DNA from: Scleroderma bovista
Lineage: Eukaryota; Basidiomycota; Agaricomycetes; Boletales; Sclerodermataceae
Length of the DNA: 64,000 nucleotides
Assembly (NCBI GenBank): GCA_037178675.1
Contig: JAYMGJ010000742.1
Coordinates: 1 to 64,000, forward strand
Direction: 5' to 3'
Each line of letters begins with the position of its first letter. Positions within the stretch are counted from its first letter, which is position 1. The notes beneath the pieces are model-generated. The model had not been told where the DNA came from. It did no database searches and saw only the letters and a program-made list of their open reading frames with translations. Both the position numbers and the translations under genes were made by a program. Shown piece by piece: positions 20,336 to 31,599 of the stretch.

Positions 20336-22946
20336 GTCACTTTTAGAGACACGCTTTGCTAAGTTATTACGAGAAAACGAATCTCAGGAAACTTGGGTGC
20401 AAGCTTTGAAAGCTCATGAATCAAAGGTCACTATTGATGAGTCGACCCTAGAGGAAGCTCAGAAGCAGGTACCTAAAGAGTACTGGGAGTTCTTAGACGT
20501 ATTTAGTAAAAAGTCGTTGGAGCGCATGCCGCTAAGAAAACCTTGGGATCATGGAATTGATCTAAAAGAAGACTTCCCGCCCAAAAAGGGAAGACTAATT
20601 CCGCTCTCTGTTGATGAACAAAAAGAAGTCGAATCGTTCCTTGATGACCAGCTCACTAAAGGATACATTCGGCCTTCTATTAGTCAGCAGACGTCACCGG
20701 TCTTCTTTATCCTGAAAAAGGACGGCAAAAAGCGCATGGTACAGGATTACCGTTATGTAAACGACTGGACGATTAAGAATAACTATCCGCTGCCGCTTAT
20801 CTCTCAGCTTGTTGACAAGCTTAAGGGTTGTAAACTCTTCACGAAAATGGATCTTCGTTGGGGTTACAACAATGTGAGGATTCGTGAAGGCGATGAGTGG
20901 AAAGCTGCATTTGTAACACACAAAGGGGCTTTCGAGCCATTAGTTATGTATTTCGGTCTCTGTAATTCACCCGCGACATTCCAGAAAATGATGAATGAGA
21001 TCTTCCATGATATGTCGGATGTCTGCGTGGTGTATATCGATGACCTTATGATATTTACAGATACGGACGATCAGGAAAGGCATGATAGAATCATGCTAGA
21101 AGTTTTGAAACGTCTACGTGATAACGATCTCTATGTCAAACCGGAGAAATGTCGCTTCAGAGTCACCGAAGTCGACTTCCTCGGTATGATCGTGTCACGT
21201 GAGGGTATCAAAATGGACCCTGAAAAAGTTAATGCTATTTTGAAGTGGCCTGAGCCAACAAACGTAAAGCAGGTTCGCGCGTTCCTCGGTCTCGGCAATT
21301 TCTATAGACGCTTCATTAAAGATTATGCGATCATGGCTAGGCCCATGATGGACCTTACGTGTAAAGATACGGTATTTAACTTTGGAGAAAAGGAACGCGC
21401 TGCGTTTGAGGCTTTGAAAGCCGCCTTTACTCGTGCTCCGGTACTTCAGTACCCCGACCAGGACCGCGAATTCCGCCTCGAAACCGATGCGTCTGAGTTC
21501 GCCGTCGGGGGAGTGATATCCGTGAAGTGCAAAGACGGCGAATTCAGACCCGTCGCGTACATGTCACATTCCATGACACCTCCAGAACGAAACTATCCTA
21601 TTCACGATAAAGAGATGCTGGCCATCATAAAAGCAACTGAGGCCTGGCGCCATTATCTCGAGGCCACTCCTTATGCCTTTGAGATCTACATGGACCACCA
21701 TAACTTAACGTACTTTACCAAGTCACAGAACCTGTCTAAGCGACAAGCGCGCTGGCAGATGTGGATGACGTGGTTTAACTACTCGCTTATCTATAAAAAG
21801 GGAACCCAGATGCACGTTGCAGATCCGCTTAGCAGGCGATCGGACCATTACGTATCTAGTTCCGATGACAATAAGGACCAGGTCCTGTTGAACCCGGTAT
21901 CTATTAAACTGATCGACGTCACTGATCAGTCTTACGAAGAGCGACAGTCGCTCATTACGAACTTTCATGATACTCCTGTTGCTGGTCATAAAGGAGTAAA
22001 AGCTACGTATAATGCGCTCAGGAAGCATTATTCTTGGAAAGGGATGAAAGAGCAGATTCACACCTACGTAAAGCACTGTCAAAAGTGCCAACAGTCCAAG
22101 GTGTCGAATCAAAAGACTTCTGGAAGTCTTGTTCCTCTCCCTATCCCCAGCGGCCCGTGGCTTGACGTCACTATGGACTTTACCGAGATGCCGGAATCCC
22201 TTGGTTACAATTATATATTAGTTGTGGTTGATCGGTTCTCCAAGGAAGTCGTGTTTGTGCCTTGCACTAAGGAGGAAACCGCCCTGTCAACTGCTGAGTT
22301 ATTTAGAGATCATGTCTGGTGTCAGCATGGACTCCCGTCTTCCGTTGTGTCAGACCGTGGATCGGTCTTTGCAAGCAACTTCCTGGGGGAGTTGTATAGA
22401 CTTCTAGGCATTAAAAGGAAAATGTCTATGGCATTTCATCCTCAGACTGATGGTCAAACAGAGCGGTTGAACCGCGAAATTAATCAGTATCTCCGAACCT
22501 ACGTAAACGATCGACAAAGCGAGTGGGCCAAGTGGATCAAGATTGCCCAGTTCATTTGGAACAACACGGTTTCGGAGGTAACCACTGATTCACCGTTTGG
22601 AATTACCCGGAGTTATTCCCCTCATATGGGTGTTGAGTCGGTGGACACAGTAGCCCCAGCGGCTAAAGACTTTGCCGCCGTATTTAATAAAGTTGTTGAG
22701 TCTTCTGAGAAGGCAAAACGAAATATGAAGCTTCAGGCGGATAAGCATAGAAATCCCGCCCTGGACTATGTTGTAGGCCAACAGGTTTGGCTTTCTACGG
22801 ACAACCTTCGTATGCTAAATCATGCTTCTAAGAAGCTTACGGAGAAGTGGATTGGTCCCTATGAGGTCACTCGTGTAACCCCGAATGCGGTCGAGCTTAA
22901 GCTCCCAAGGACTCTTCAGATTCACCCGGTTGTGAATGTCTCTTGA

Positions 22947-23302
22947 GTTAAACCTTATTTAGGTTCTTCCCGGTCAGCCCGTGTCTCGGCCCGGTCCGAT
23001 ACATGTCTCTGAAGAACACGATGAGGAGTACGAAGTGGACTATGTCGTAGCTTCTCGTATTTATAAAAGGCAACTCCAGTATCTGGTACACTGGAAAGGA
23101 TATGAAGAACATGAGAGAACATGGGAACCCTCATCGAATTTAAAGAATTCTCCTCTGGTAGTCGAGCACTTTTACTGAGAAAACCCCTCTGCTCCTCAAA
23201 AGCTTCGTATGGCCCAAGCGGACTTTGACTCGTTATTTAGTCGTATCCCTGAAAACCTCACGGTTTGCGACGCTCAGTTCTGCAGTCTGGAATCCTGCAC
23301 CT
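22947..23302 (+). pseudogene. Chromodomain C-terminus of Pol, frameshifted
   Basis: A chromodomain (VDYVVASRIYKRQLQYLVHW, then KGYEEHERTWEP) is encoded at about 23026-23150, in a frame one base away from pol. The switch lies between 22947 and 22981 and is best explained by one lost base. A TGA at 23176-23178 again fits CGA-to-TGA, after which the frame continues to about 23304. Chromodomains of such integrases bind histone marks and steer integration into heterochromatin. This copy is disconnected from integrase by a stop and a frameshift. Confidence 0.85.
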
Positions 23303-23315
23303 GAGGGGGGAGTAG
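23303..23315 (+). promoter_or_regulatory. Polypurine tract
   Basis: gaggggggag directly precedes the 3' LTR start TGTTACGG at 23316. This is the usual position of the plus-strand primer of LTR retrotransposons. Confidence 0.8.
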
Positions 23316-23683
23316 TGTTACGGACCAACTTTTATCTTATCTAATCTACGGTTAGATAGTGTTTATCTTATCTTAGTGTACAGCCTCTATCTTATCTACC
23401 TAGTCTAGACCTGTACCTCGTGCTGTACATGCTGCCACCCTTGACATCATTATGCATAGCCTTAGCTCCACAGTGATGTCATTACATAGCCTTCTGCCTG
23501 CATGGAGCCTCATGGATAGCCTCGCGTAGCCCTCATGTATAGTAGTATATATACCGTGCAATCCAGTACCCAGAGGCTCCCTATTCGAGCTCATCTTGGG
23601 TCTTTGCTCTAGATACTCGCATCCTATCCTCTCAGAGTCTTAGCGTGTGGTCGGATCCTTGGTGTTTGCCTAGGGTCGTCTCA
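23316..23683 (+). repeat. 3' LTR of the chromodomain Ty3/gypsy element
   Basis: 368 bp, TGTTACGG ... CGTCTCA, followed by the target duplicate tataa (23684-23688). It keeps the TATA box and the 11-mer used in self-priming. Confidence 0.95.
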
Positions 23684-23801
23684 TATAAAGTGACAGGCCC
23701 CGCCCACGATGGAGACAGGGTCATGTACACAGGTGCCTGTCTGGAAGACTTAGCAGGCCAATGGTTTGACCAGGAAGTTGAAGGCCTGGTGAGAGTCAAA
23801 G
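23684..23801 (+). pseudogene. Decayed gag, part 2 (element B)
   Basis: This continues the gag frame broken at 15583. After the duplicated tataa the frame reads GPAHDGDRVMYTGACLEDLA and then QWFDQEVEG, typical of the Gag core of Ty3/gypsy elements. It is cut off by the LTR that starts at 23802. Confidence 0.7.
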
Positions 23802-25844
23802 TGTGGGTTTAGGTCGAAACAACAACCCAAACACAACACCAACAAAGGACTACGAATATGTGCGAGTGGTGGTTTACCTCCGCAGTGTCCAGAGAGGATA
23901 TGCTGAGGAGGAGGAAAGGGGATCTACACCAACAGGGTGATGCAGACGGTGATGCAGGATACTCCTTGGGTACAGGAGTAATAGAAGACGAAGGGGATAG
24001 GGGTCTGGACTCTTCCTAAAGCCTAGGAAGTGTCAAAGTGGGGATTGGGTTGACTGAGACTGAAACAGCGATACCACACCTAGAGATTGGTGCAGCAAGG
24101 GGACAAGGGGGCTCCTGACGTCCAGAAGCAATGAGAGATGAAGGATTGATTGGCTAGACTCCGCTTGAGCCTAGAGAAATACTTGGACTTGAATGGATTG
24201 AATAAACTTGAGATATCAGAGCCTTTAGACCTTCACTGAAGCCTACAAGACTCAAAGAGCTGAGGGGATACTGACTGAGAGAGTCTGAGAGAGGGATAAT
24301 TTCGTGCAATTGGGTCTCTCCTCACTGGGCTGAGCCCAGGGGTTTAAATACATGGGGGGGCACAGCATTAAAGTACAAAAAGAGAAGGGAGTAAGCAGAA
24401 TTTGTCAAGGATTGGTAAGGGATTGGTAAGGGGTTTGTAAGGGGTTTGTAAGTGATGAGTAAGCAAGGGATAAGCAGGAATGAGTAAGCTGCATGACAAG
24501 ATTGATTGGTAAGGGAGTGAGTCATCAGCTGAGTAATATACCAAAAATGCGAAAGGTATAGAGTAATACTGATGACAAGAGAGCATCAGTAAGCAAGGGA
24601 TGAGTCACTGCACAGCAGAAGGAGTCATTGATGCACAGCCTAAGAAGTTTGATGGGGGGCTGTGTACCATCAGGAATTTGATGGGACAACAATGGGGAAG
24701 ATCTGAGATAAACAGGGGGATTGATCCGAGACAAAACAGCCACAAGAAGGGTACCAGGGGTCCAGAGGTCTTTTGGGGGGTCAGCATACACTAAGGTATA
24801 GTGCATGTGTTCTAGCACCACTGAAGCGCAACCATGGGCTCCCTTGACAAGCTCTCTTCTGGGAAAGAACAAGAGAGGGTTCTTCTTCCTAATAGCACTA
24901 TAAAGTGGGGGCATAACTGTCATGGTGCTGGGGGACATCGTCTGAAAGTAGGGAAGCGGATAGAGTATTGAATTCAACGCATCCAGGGAAGTGAGATGAA
25001 CAACAGAGGAAGATGGACATGGCAAGTATCTGGGAGGAAGGGTCCATAGGCTGAGGGCTCAGGGGACACAGAGACGACCAGAGAAGACTTCTCAAGCTTG
25101 ACAATAGACCTAAGATGACCAAAGTATGTCCTTGACGCAGGACTGACAAGGAGAATGCGCTGACCAAGAACGAGAGGGACTGAGGGAGCAGGCTGGGAAG
25201 ATATGTGCCAGGCAGTGCACGGGAACTCTGGGAGAGGCTGTCCTAAGAGCAGGACATAGTGGAGATCTGCAGCAATAGCAGAGAAATGATCCAGAGAAAA
25301 TACGGACTCCATAGTGAGCAATGAAGCGAATGTCTGGATTGCGGGGGGAATATCTCTGTGGGAAATGAACAGATTTGCATCGGAACTTGTCAGGCAGATA
25401 GACCACATTCTAGGCTCTCTGATGGTATAGTCACATGCCTGATAGCTTCAGAAACAATGGAGCTATTCAAAATATCAGAATGCCGGCACTGGGTGCCTAA
25501 AAATGACATTTGGGCGCTAAAAATCATTTCTTCTCTTTCTCCTTCGTTTCTCCATCAATTCTTTGGCTTCTTTGATCGTTCTGGTATGGGAGTTGGACTG
25601 CAGACGTGTGCATTCCTTTCTCATACCACAATTGACGTTATTCCTTCAGTTTCTTCTGCTTCTTGGTGGTTCTCGTGCAATAGATGACTGTCAGCATTGG
25701 CATTCATTTCTCGCATCAGGATAGTCTTCTTGTGCGATAGATGGCTACAATGAGGGTCCATCGTGCTTATCCTTCACATAAGGATCATTCAATATAGGCA
25801 TTATCTTCCATGTTCACTGTACCAAACCTGTTTGGTGCGTGACA
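23802..25844 (-). mobile_element. Large solo LTR, family D, inside gag of element B
   Basis: This insertion of about 2.04 kb separates Gag residues that belong together. On the minus strand it starts TGTCACGCACC, similar to the TGTTACGGACC start of the chromodomain element, and ends CTAAACCCACA. It has a TATA-like gtatttaaa (near 24340-24352) and a long U5-like tail after it. The flanking five bases, caaag and ccaga, do not match. Either the boundaries are off by a few bases, the duplication has decayed, or the solo LTR arose by recombination between two elements. Open frames inside it on either strand have no recognisable domain. Short ggtaagggrttg-type repeats lie at 24410-24510. Confidence 0.6.
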
Positions 25845-26746
25845 CCAGATCACATGATCTGTTACTGGACTTTCGAGGACCTCATCTGCGCACTCTTCGT
25901 GCAATTCATTCACAAAGCCTCCACACAGAATGTGGCTGAAAAGTACAATAAGATGAGGTACTCCTCTGAGCAAGGGGCCCTCACGTTCTACAACAACATG
26001 AGATGTCGTGCGGCCAGGATGGTCCAGCTGCCGGATGATTATTCCATGAGGAGGAAGTTCATCAACGGACTCCTGTTGTCATTGTCAGGAGTCGTGAAGG
26101 CACATGGAATATCCGCAGAACACTCAGCCATGGATCAAATCCTGGTTGAGGTTCAGAAGATGGAGAGCATGCTGAAGATGATCAGCAATCACTCTCGAAC
26201 TCAAGCAGTGAAGAGTTCATGTAGAGGGGCCAGCGCAGGTGTTCCTGCGAAGGAGAAGTCAAGTTCTGAGAACTCTGGCAATGGGCACAAATATTTCCGC
26301 AGGGGAAACATGCTGTATAAGAAAGCGCTGTCCAATGCAAGACAGCAGCGAACAGATGGCCAGCGGCCTGGAACAAGGGACGCCGGTCGAGGCACCTACA
26401 ATAGAGGAGGTGGAGCCTCAGGAAAAGCGAGAGGGACACTCTCATGGAAGGACGCAGGATGTTTCAACTGCAGCGAAGTGGGACACTTCACAGACCACTG
26501 CCCCAAACCAAAGAAACAAAATAAGGCCTGATTATTTGCAGCGGACGTGCAGGAACCTGACACCGCTGAAGACACTGGCAAGCAGGATAATACTGCCCAT
26601 GGTGTCATGGACGACCAAGACCCATCACCAGGGAGTGACAACAAGGGGGATCCAGTAGATGGCCCCCAGTACTCGAGTGACGAAGGAGACACATCAACAT
26701 ATACAACGGTGTCGGAGACAGCAATGGAGAACCCGTTGCATGTCTC
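25845..26746 (+). pseudogene. Decayed gag, part 3, with CCHC zinc knuckle (element B)
   Basis: The Gag frame resumes (WTFEDLICALFVQFIHKAS, GALTFYNNMRCRAARMVQ). It continues through a basic linker to the CCHC knuckle CFNCSEVGHFTDHCPKP near 26455-26510. A TGA at 26529-26531 again fits CGA-to-TGA, because the same frame continues into an acidic, Asp/Ser/Thr-rich segment (TAEDTGKQD ... DPVDGPQYSSDEGD) to about 26746, where the frame shifts by one base. Together with 14388-15583 and 23689-23801 this makes one long Gag. It would bind and package element RNA but is disabled. Confidence 0.75.
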
Positions 26747-27671
26747 GGGCGGATGCATACCCATGACTCCTATGATGAGGACGTTGTGTACTGCTCATCC
26801 ATGACTGTGCGAGACGGAATGGATGTCTGCATTGAGCGGTATGAGGTTGACAGTGACAATGAGTCAGACTGCGAGGGGGAACAGAGTGCAGCCCCTGCAC
26901 CTGCACCCGCGAATGTTGAACCCCGTGAAAATGGCTACCATGAGGATAACATCAACGACCTACTGAAGGTCCCAGCCCCTGGACAGGGCCACAAGCATGT
27001 AGATGCTCCAGTGAATGTAGCTGCTGACGAAGGGATCGGCAACTGGGGAGTAATAAACGCGATGGAAAACATCGCAATGCTGGCCACTAACGTGAACCCT
27101 CGATGGGAGTGGGATGAATGATTTGGGTTCACCCATCATGGCAAATACCTTGCATGTCGCCTATATCAGTGGCATGTCATCGTGTCTGAGCTCGAGGAAG
27201 ATCTGGGCTTGGAGGCAGCACAAGCATTTCCTAGCCAGAGCACTCGGAGGGCATATATGATGATGGATGGATGGCTCGTGAGCACACCATCCCAGAGACT
27301 GGAGTGGTGTTTGTGGGTCTCGTGCGAGAGAGGCTCGATGCTACCAACAAACCCCTCAATCAACTCGAAACCATAGCACAGATATTCGAGTGTAGCCTGC
27401 TAGGTCACATAATGCACCTGCATTGTCCCATACAACACGGACAGACGAAGCTGACAATTGGCCGTTCTACATGGCCAGCTGGGATAGGGCCCAGCTATGG
27501 CGCATCCCCATGCCATACGAGTGGGCTAATGTAAGCAGTTTCACCATGCAATATTGGTGGCTCATGGAGAGGTTGTCACCAAGCAATAACAGTGGGCTGA
27601 CACACTGGTACACTAGATCAGAATGGACTGCGGCAAAAGGGCCTTATGCAGCCGGCATTGAGGCCGAATGA
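26747..27671 (+). pseudogene. Unrecognised coding remnant downstream of gag (element B)
   Basis: Coding-like sequence continues but hops between frames. From 26753 it reads SYDEDVVYCSSMTVRDGMDV and an acidic Ala/Pro segment. It passes a TGA at 27119-27121 into HGKYLACRLYQWHVIVSELE, shifts near 27270 into VFVGLVRERLDATNKPLNQL, and shifts again near 27430 into WPFYMASWDRAQLWRIPM. No protease, RT or integrase motif is present, so pol of element B is absent or lies beyond a deletion. I do not recognise the protein. Position and decay pattern tie it to element B. The remnant ends where the 76-bp repeats begin. Confidence 0.4.
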
Positions 27672-28100
27672 TTGCAGCAGGGCAGCTGCCATAGCAATGC
27701 AGCCAGAGGTGAATGCCACAGGGTTGCCGCGGCATTGAGGCTGAATGATTGCAGCAGGGCAGCCGCCATAGCAATGCGGCCAGAGGTGAATGCCACAGGG
27801 TTGCCACAGCATTGAGGCAGAATGATTGCAGCAGGGCAGCCACCGGCCAGAAGTAAATGCCACAGGGTTGCCACGGCATTGAGGCTGAATGATTGCAGCA
27901 GGGCACTGCCGTAGCAATGCGGCCAGAGGTGAATGCCACAGGGTTGCTGCAACATTGAGGCTGAATGATTGCAGCAGGGCACTGCCATAGCAATGTGGCC
28001 AGAGGTGAATGCCACAGGGTTGCCACGGCATTGAGGCTGAATGATTGCAGCAGGGCAGCCGCCATGGCATTGCGGCAAAGGACTAGGGTAGTAGTTGCAG
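27656..28100. repeat. 76-bp tandem repeat
   Basis: Units begin gcattgaggctgaatgattg at 27656, 27732, 27809, 27876, 27952 and 28028, giving five and a half copies of 76-77 bp; one is shortened to 67 bp. Each contains a gcagcagggcagc tract and tgccacagggttgcc. Frames remain open on the minus strand only because of the repeat. Confidence 0.9.
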
Positions 28101-28824
28101 CAATGTGGCCAAAGAACCATACACTAAATTGGTGTCTCACAATGTGTCAAGCCCACTATGATGGTGTCCCATTATTACATGACAGCCCCAGGAACATGAT
28201 CATCTATAGGATCAGGGGGCCCTGGAGATGGTGTACTCTATTCTACTATGGAGCCCTAGCCATGCAAATGAATAGAAGGGCTGCAGTGCCAGTGTTGCAT
28301 ACTTTGCATCAAGCTGTGGAATTGGTGTCCTGTTTCTGTTGGTGGGCTGATAGAATGGTGTGTCCCATATGTTTTATTGGGCTGTAGGGTTGTTGCCCTG
28401 GCCTTGGTGTAAAGCTGCATATATAGTGTCCCTTGCTTCCCAATGGGCTGCATATAGGGTGTACCCTTCAGAGTAGCAAGCCATGGGGGTGGTGTCCCAT
28501 GACTATGAGCAGGCCCTGGAGTCAGTGTCATTTATATAGTCAGGGTGGCCAGCATATGGGTATGATGTCCCATAGCATTAGATGGGCCCTAGTAAAGGTG
28601 TTATATAGCTATGTGGGGAAACCTTGCAAGTATATGTCAAAGTCACAGGTTATGAATGTGGTATCCCAGAGCATGAAGCAAGCCCTCAATGTGGTGACAA
28701 CTATGTAGTCGGGCAGGCCTGTATGTTGGCTTCCCCTTCGGTATGATGGGCCATGAGGTTGGCATTCCAGTATACCAAACAGGCCCTAGATACCATGTTC
28801 ATTGTCTAAATGTAGTGCCGCATA
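28101..28824. repeat. Highly degenerate tandem repeat
   Basis: The phrase ggtgtcccat, followed 15-35 bases later by gggccctg or gggctg, recurs about every 55-70 bp from 28150 to 28800. This looks like an old tandem array eroded beyond clear unit borders. No gene was found. Confidence 0.45.
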
Positions 28825-29024
28825 TATGCAGCTCTCATAGTACCATTAAGCCAGGATGCGGCAGTACATACATGTGGCACTACACTTTCAGCACAAGCCT
28901 GGATGCAGCACAACATGGCACAGCAGAACAGCAGCACAACATACTATCGGCACTACAGGATCAGCACAATATACATATCATTGGTGTACCATGACACTGA
29001 TGGATTATGAAAATATGGTTGCTG

Positions 29025-31180
29025 GACATATGTTTTGAGAAGAAAGGTCCACAGGAGTCCAAATATGGCCGCAGGAATAATGCTCCGGCATGCTCCAGCC
29101 ACGGCAACGATGTCCCAGACACATAGTACCAAGTACAACATGAGCTGGGCAAGTAAAACAGTGGTAATCATGTATTAAGCAAATATCATTGCCGAACATA
29201 TGTTGTGAGCAGAAAGGTCCACAGGAGTCCAAATATGGCTGCAGAAATAATGCTTCGGCATGCTCCAGCCGCAGCAACAATGTCCCGGACACATAGGACC
29301 AAGTACAACATGAACTGGGCAAGTAAAACAGTGATAATCATGTATTAAGCAAATATCATTGCCGGACATATGTTGTGAGCAGAAAGGTCTGCAGGAGTCT
29401 AAATATGGCCGCGGGAATAATGCTTCGGCATTCTCCGGCCACAGTAACAATGTCCCGGACACATAGTATCATATACAACATGAGCTGGGCAAGTAATCAT
29501 GTATTAAACAAATATCATTGCCAAACATATGTTGTGAGCAGAAAGGTCCACAGGAGTCCAAATATGGCCGCGGGAATAATGCTCCAGCATGCTCCAGCTG
29601 CAGCAACAATGTCCCGGACACATAGTATCATATACAACATGAGCTGGGCAAGTAATCATGTATTAAGCAAATATCATTGCCGAACATATGTTGTGAGCAG
29701 AAAGGTCCACAGGAGTCGAAATATGGCTGCAGAAATAATGCTTCGGCATGCTCCAGCCGCAGCAACAACGTCCCGGACACATAGGACCAAGTACAACATG
29801 AACTGGGCAAGTAAAACAGTGATAATCATGTATTAAGCAAATATCATTGCCGGACATATGTTGTGAGCAGAAAGGTCTGCAGGAGTCTAAATATGGCCGT
29901 GGGAATAATGCTTCGGCATTCTCCGGCCACAGTAACAATGTCCCGGACACATAGTATCATATACAACATGAGCTGGGCAAGTAATCATGTATTAAACAAA
30001 TATCATTGCCAAACATATGTTGTGAGCAGAAAGGTCCACAGGAGTCCAAATATGGCCACGGGAATAATGCTCCGGCATGCTCCGGCTGCAGCAACAATGT
30101 CCTGGACACATAGTATCATATACAACATGAGCTGGGCAAGTAATCATGTATTAAACAAATATCATTGCCGAACATATGTTGTGAGCAGAAAGGTCTGCAG
30201 GAGTCTAAATATGGCCGCAGGAATAATGCTTCGGCATGCTCCGGCCGCAGCAACAATGTCCCGGACACATAGTACCAAGTACAACATGAACTGGGCAAGT
30301 AAAACAGTGATAATCATGTATTAAGCAAATATCATTGCCAGACATATGTTGTGAGCAGAAAGGTCCGCAGGAGTCCAAATATGGCCGCGGGAATAATGCT
30401 CCGGCATGCTCCGGCCATGGCAACAATGTCCCAGACACATAGTATCATATACAACATGAGCTGGGCAAGTAATCATGTATTAAACAAATATCATTGCTGA
30501 ACATATGTTGTGAGCAGAAAGGTCCGCAGGAGTCCAAATATGGCCGCAGGAATAATACTTCGGCATGCTCCGGCCGCAGCAACAATGTCCCAGACACATA
30601 GTACCAAGTACAACATGCACTGGGCAAGTAAAACAGTGATAATCATGTATTAAGCAAATATCATTGCCAGACATATGTTGTGAGCAGAAAGGTCCGCAGG
30701 AGTCTAAATATGGCCGTGGGAATAATGCTTCGGCATGCTCCGGCCGCAGTAACAATGTCCCAGACACATAGTATCATATACAACATGAGCTGGGCAGTAA
30801 TCATGTATTAAACAAATATCATTGCCAAACATATGTTGTGAGCAGAAAGGTCCGCAGGAGTCCAAATATGGCTACAGGAATAATGTCCTGGCATGCTTCA
30901 GCCATGGCAACAATTTCACCGACACATAGTACCATGTACAACATGAGCTGGGCAAGTAAAACAGTGGTAATCATGTATTATGCAAATGTTGTTGCCGGAC
31001 ATATGTTATGAGCAAAAAGGTCTGCAGGAGTCCCAATATGGCTGCGGGAATAATGCTCTGGCCCCTTCCGGCCATGGAAACAATGTCCAAGACACATATA
31101 ACCACACACATAATCTTCTAGGCAAGCACACCAGTGGCAATGATTCATTATGCACATATGGTGCAGAACACATGTCCTGA
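29025..31180. repeat. 159/170-bp satellite array
   Basis: Thirteen units begin at acatatgtt: 29025, 29197, 29367, 29525, 29684, 29854, 30013, 30172, 30342, 30501, 30671, 30829 and 30999. A worn unit lies near 31166. Intervals are either 158-159 or 170-172 bp. The longer form has an extra aaaacagtgat-type segment after gctgggcaagt. The first and last units are the most diverged, as expected for an array homogenised from its centre. Open frames on the minus strand are repeat artefacts. Confidence 0.95.
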
Positions 31181-31599
31181 GTGCACAGAGCTGCAGGAGT
31201 CCACATATGGGTGTGTGAGTGATAACTGCCCATATACAATACTTATCGGTCTCTGTGTCAGCACTTCAACAGCTCAATAACCTTATCTCTCTTCTCATTT
31301 CAAACATATATATTTTGTACCTACACAATATACACCCCAGGCATTGTTACACTTTGTGCATGTACTGAGGTAATGTTATTTAAGTGTATGCAGTGCAGTG
31401 CACTTTCATATCAGTGAATGTATGTCTCCACATAGGCATTATGACACTTTGTGCACATACTGAGTGTTTCCTATAGGTATTGAAATATTCTTATACATCC
31501 CACCACTACTATCATTTATAATAACTTACCCAGGTTGGACTGCTGTGGCCAGCATGCCTCAGTCACAGTGCCTAGTATGCCTTAGGCAATGATTCCCAT
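31181..31599. other. Spacer between satellite and minisatellite
   Basis: A/T-rich and non-coding. A phrase with acactttgtgcatgtactgag (31350-31370) recurs once near 31450. Nothing else can be supported. Confidence 0.4.

Larger units (their letters stand above)
17762..22946 (+). pseudogene. pol: Pol polyprotein (PR-RT-RNaseH-IN), split by a solo LTR
   Basis: The frame after gag encodes a linker and an aspartic protease (LLDSGATGCFVD; end motif LILGHTWLQKHNPDIDWV) up to 18569. A 1,766-bp solo LTR plus its 5-bp TSD then intervenes. The same frame resumes at 20341 with reverse transcriptase (VYIDD near 21035), RNase H (ETDASEFAVGGV) and integrase. The integrase has an HHCC finger (HKGV ... CQKCQQSK), the D,D,E residues (MDFTEM, SDRGS, TERLNRE) and a GPY/F-type end (WIGPYEV). 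The insertion length keeps the downstream frame consistent with the upstream one. A TGA at 22944-22946 stands where the family has Trp. The polyprotein would carry out DNA synthesis and integration but cannot be made from this copy. Confidence 0.9.
15584..23683 (+). mobile_element. Chromodomain Ty3/gypsy retrotransposon, nested host of other insertions
   Basis: This 8.1-kb LTR retrotransposon has identical-length LTRs (368 bp), TSD tataa at 15579-15583 and 23684-23688, a self-priming type primer site, gag, a -1 frameshift signal, pol, a chromodomain remnant and a polypurine tract. Without the solo LTR in pol (1,766 bp plus a 5-bp TSD) it would be about 6.3 kb. The order PR-RT-RNaseH-IN-chromodomain puts it in the chromoviruses, and the priming geometry is Tf1/sushi-like. 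It is dead: pol is interrupted, a TGA and a frameshift cut off the chromodomain, and the LTRs differ at about eight sites, all transitions. Confidence 0.95.

Noticed and set aside
24525..25408. Overlapping minus-strand frames of 98-166 codons
   Set aside because: They lie inside the large solo LTR, overlap in different frames and have no recognisable domain.
29005..30767. Repeated open frames of 60-153 codons on both strands
   Set aside because: Direct by-products of the 159/170-bp satellite.
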